Assembly: GCA_002724895.1 (NCBI GenBank)
Contig: PBQB01000002.1
Coordinates: forward strand, 6,561 to 12,869
Length of the DNA stretch: 6,309 nt
Origin: Flavobacteriales bacterium
GTDB taxonomy: Bacteria; Bacteroidota; Bacteroidia; Flavobacteriales; BACL11
Direction of reading: 5' to 3'
In this document: positions 5,985 to 6,309 of the stretch, piece by piece
Layout of the letters: each line of letters starts with the position of its first letter
Position numbering within the stretch: position 1 is the stretch's first letter
Notes under the pieces: generated by a model
The model's input: only the letters and a program-made list of their open reading frames with translations
The model's database searches: none
Told to the model about the DNA's origin: nothing
Made by a program: the position numbers and the translations under genes

Positions 5985-6309
5985 CTATTTGTCTTTTTTG
6001 TTTGTTTCTTCTTTAGGCTTTTCCTTTGTTTCTTCTTTAGGTTCTTCCTTTGTTTCTTCTTTAGGTTCTTCCTTTACTTCTTCTTTAGGTTCTTCCTTTA
6101 CTTTTTCTTTAGGCTCTTCCTTTACTTCTTCTTTAGGTTCTTCCTTTACTTTTTCTTTAGGCTCTTCCTTTGTTTCTTCTTTAGGCTCTTCCTTTACTTC
6201 TTCTTTAGGTTCTTCCTTTACTTCTTCTTTAGGTTCTTCCTTTGTTTCTTCTTTAGGCTCTTCCTTTGTTTCTTCTTTAGGTTCTTCCTTTGTTTCTTCT
6301 TTAGGTGCT
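5985..6309 (-). CDS. rpsP: probable ribosomal protein S16, C-terminal repeat tail only (5' end off the right edge)
   Basis: A leftward frame enters at the right edge, stays open for 107 residues and stops at TAG (5987-5985). There is no start codon inside the window, so it is the 3' part of a larger gene. The visible protein is 12 full octapeptides plus a partial first one (APKEETK). The octapeptides are mostly EEPKEETK or EEPKEEVK, twice EEPKEKVK, and the end is EKPKEETN then KKDK. It is very hydrophilic, uses mainly E, K, P, T and V, and has no hydrophobic core, so it is probably extended or disordered. The repeats alone do not name the gene. The call rests on context: in Bacteroidota rpsP normally lies directly before rimM, and S16 there often has a charged, E/K/A/P-rich C-terminal extension. 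The rimM start follows 15 bases after this stop. An unrelated E/K/P-rich protein (for example a TonB-like linker) remains possible because the S16 core is not seen. Confidence 0.65.
   Translation of the reverse strand, partial: APKEETKEEPKEETKEEPKEETKEEPKEEVKEEPKEEVKEEPKEETKEEPKEKVKEEPKEEVKEEPKEKVKEEPKEEVKEEPKEETKEEPKEETKEKPKEETNKKDK
6001..6309 (-). repeat. 24-base tandem repeat, 12 full units plus a 21-base partial unit, coding in frame
   Basis: Starting at 6001 the units follow head-to-tail every 24 bases without a single insertion or deletion, so each encodes eight residues in frame. On the plus strand each unit starts TTTG or TTTA and ends GG(T/C)T(C/T)TTCC. There are few variants: TTTGTT with GGT (units from 6025, 6049, 6265), TTTGTT with GGC (6169, 6241), TTTACTTC with GGT (6073, 6121, 6193, 6217) and TTTACTTTTT with GGC (6097, 6145). 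The unit at 6001 has one extra change (E to K). The 48-base block 6073-6120 is repeated exactly at 6121-6168, which indicates recent duplication by slippage or unequal recombination. The array continues or ends beyond the right edge; the last triplet (GCT, alanine) differs from all other units and may mark its beginning. Confidence 0.95.

Noticed and set aside
6001..6309. The regular 24-base array as a CRISPR or iteron array
   Set aside because: Units are contiguous with no spacers, keep a reading frame throughout and end at an in-frame stop 15 bases before rimM, so this is a coding repeat.

Overview
The window looks like a piece of a very AT-rich genome from the phylum Bacteroidota, most likely a marine-type Flavobacteriales with a compact genome. 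Four things point there: protein wording typical of that group (the RsmE motif SAMKQS, the saccharopine dehydrogenase motif NEIGLDPGLDHM, a DUF4159 protein beside RsmE); start codons preceded by A-rich leaders with no Shine-Dalgarno sequence; promoter boxes of the Bacteroidota form TTTG-N18-TAnnTTTG; and an S16-RimM pair in which S16 seems to carry a long charged C-terminal tail. Gaps between genes are tiny (4, 15, 36, 74 and 123 bases). There are no RNA genes, insertion sequences, CRISPR arrays or phage genes. This is core chromosome, not an accessory island.

Layout, left to right. The first 28 codons of mnmE run leftward off the edge. Divergent from it is sucD (succinyl-CoA synthetase alpha subunit), with a near-perfect promoter in the shared gap. 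Converging on sucD is a leftward unit, pckA - rsmE - DUF4159 gene, whose last two genes overlap by ATGA. Divergent from pckA is a saccharopine dehydrogenase gene (LYS9-like), which runs tail-to-tail into, and overlaps by 20 bases, a second leftward unit made of a probable rpsP (S16) and rimM. Only the C-terminal 107 residues of the probable rpsP are in the window, and almost all of them are an 8-residue repeat encoded by a 24-base tandem repeat.

Functionally the window mixes central carbon metabolism (SucD in the TCA cycle, PckA at the oxaloacetate/PEP node, saccharopine dehydrogenase feeding lysine carbon toward the TCA cycle) with ribosome and tRNA maturation (MnmE, RsmE, RimM, S16). The gene most worth a second look is the repeat-tailed S16 candidate at the right edge. 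The uncharacterised exported DUF4159 protein translationally coupled to an rRNA methyltransferase comes next. I found no convincing evidence of a wholly new system.
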